Source of the DNA: an uncultured Alistipes sp.
Lineage (GTDB): Bacteria > Bacteroidota > Bacteroidia > Bacteroidales > Rikenellaceae
Direction of reading: 5' to 3'
Assembly: GCA_900545315.1 (NCBI GenBank)
Contig: UQYM01000019.1
Location: forward strand, 1 to 46,371
Length of the DNA: 46,371 bases
Under the pieces are notes generated by a model, which made no database searches, was not told the DNA's origin, and worked only from the letters and a program-made list of their open reading frames with translations. Shown one piece after another: positions 45,380 to 46,371 of this stretch. Position 1 is the stretch's first letter. Each line of letters starts with the position of its first letter. The translations under genes were made by a program, and so were the position numbers.

Positions 45380-45655
45380 AAGCCTACCATCGGCCTACGA
45401 ACGGCTATGCAAACAAGCCACGCCACTACACGCACAAGAACACACGCAAAAGCACGAGCAACTGCATACGCACGCACGAGTTACGACAGAACTAAGCACA
45501 CCCACGAGCATACAACCGAATACACGAACAATTGCGCATACACACAGGCTGTTCTGAACGGAGCGCAGCAACAGATACACAACCGAGTCCACGAACGGCT
45601 GTGCAAACAGGCATACAAGCCACTATGCGCACAAGTACACACAAGTGCATGAACA
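45380..45655. repeat. A/C-rich, T-poor low-complexity region with a diverged repeat
   Basis: The plus strand consists largely of short ACAC, CGCAC, AAGCAC and ACGAG words with few T. ACGAACGGCT followed by a near-identical stretch occurs at 45397 and again at 45591, 194 bp apart, with similar following sequence (CCACTA, GCACAAG). Frames across it give Thr/His/Arg-rich peptides without protein character and are not called as genes. Confidence 0.55.
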
Positions 45656-45669
45656 GCTGGACGCTTTCG

Positions 45670-46371
45670 TTATTTTGCTTTTTTCTTATCCTTGCCAAAG
45701 AAGAGGATACAGACTGATCCGCCTAGTGTGGAGGAGTAGTTAAAATCCCTCACGTTGTTTTTTTGCATAGATCCGTCCATATCGTATACTGTTGCATTAA
45801 AACGTATCGGAGAAAAACTAATATCATAAAACAGCCGGACTCCGAGATTACGGTTGACCAAATACATAAACGACAGCCCTGTTCCAAATCCGAAACTACT
45901 GCTCGATCCTATCTCCATCAACGGTTGACGAGTCTGTCCATCCTCCAATCCGCCAGCATATTGTTGAGCCTCTATAACGCTTCTTGACAGTTGAGCCACA
46001 GGGAGACTATTGGTCAAAATGCTTTCCTGTTGTGCCGGATTCAATACGACATTCACTCGATTCTTACGAATTGTGTAAGATCCACAAAGTAATTTCGATC
46101 CCACAGACCAATGTCGAGACAATGGATACGAAAAATAGGCCCCCCTGCCATAATCTCGGATACTCTTAGCGAAGACATTTCAATGCGCTCCATGCGGTTG
46201 ATCCAAGCAGTTCCATCAATCATCTGATTATACTGCAAGCTAATCGACATCGGCATGCTGGCAATGGTAGCCCTGCCGCCAATACCAACATATCGGTTAA
46301 TAAACCAAGCCCCTTCGATACCCGAAATTGCTCCTGTGGAGACTTTAAGGCCTGCATGGTTTAAATAGGCA
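45670..46371 (-). pseudogene. Outer-membrane beta-barrel protein, 3' part, frameshifted at a G6 tract
   Basis: Minus-strand gene entering from the right edge. From the edge the frame reads as barrel strands (AISGIEGAWFINRYVGIGGR, SMPMSISLQYN) to SEIMAGG. It then leaves the barrel pattern, while the next frame resumes with AYFSYPLSRHWSVGSKLL and continues through FGFGTGLSFMYLVNRNLGVR to the stop at 45670. The switch lies in six G on the coding strand (46140-46145); seven G would join both parts as MAGGAYFSYPLS. The C-terminus has alternating aromatic strands and ends with a Lys-rich tail. The family is not certain; Bacteroidetes proteins with a PAP2 phosphatase domain followed by a barrel are one idea. 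The N-terminal part is outside the window. Confidence 0.7.

Noticed and set aside
45380..45655. CRISPR array
   Set aside because: The repeated words are short and irregular, without constant-length repeats and spacers or cas genes nearby.

Overview
The window looks like chromosome of a gut-type member of the Bacteroidales. The reasons are: promoters of the TAnnTTTG (-7) type, sometimes with TTTG at -33, several SpII lipoproteins including one with an acidic surface-export-like signal, a fimbrillin-like N-terminus, paired ThrE-type genes and moderate G+C. No phage, IS element, CRISPR array or rRNA was seen. One tRNA gene (CAT anticodon) is present.

Left part (1-9900, minus strand). glpA and the 5' part of glpB (anaerobic glycerol-3-phosphate dehydrogenase) lie behind a promoter overlapped by a 16+16 bp inverted repeat that resembles DeoR-family operators. 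Upstream is a complete Ybh/Yhh-type export operon: TetR regulator, TolC-like outer-membrane factor, HlyD-like adaptor, two ATPases and two ABC-2 permeases. Its promoter carries a perfect 16-bp palindrome downstream of the -7 box.

Middle (10300-28975). A surface-type lipoprotein with a calcineurin-like phosphoesterase domain is followed by a strong terminator and an AspT/YidE-type transporter. Then comes a minus-strand module of an AraM/EgsA-type glycerol-1-phosphate dehydrogenase, a GlpT antiporter and a NagD/AraL-type HAD phosphatase. glpT is frameshifted at a C7 tract (coding strand). A tripartite RND efflux operon follows, with an AraC-type regulator upstream, and then a divergent gene for outer-membrane phospholipase A (PldA).

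Right part (29300-46371). A YbaK-type tRNA deacylase, adenine deaminase, a choloylglycine-hydrolase-family Ntn enzyme, the lactate-oxidation operon lutABC, a tRNA, Hsp20, a two-gene ThrE-type exporter with an extra Cys4 N-terminus, PepT with an OPT transporter, and an EamA permease. The window ends in an A/C-rich repeat region and the 3' part of an outer-membrane barrel gene, which is also frameshifted at a G tract.

The most interesting theme is glycerol-phosphate and glycerophospholipid use (PldA, phosphoesterase, GlpT, G1P dehydrogenase, HAD phosphatase, GlpAB), combined with homopolymeric G/C tracts that break two envelope genes. The tracts could mean phase variation, recent loss of function or sequencing error; the sequence alone cannot decide.
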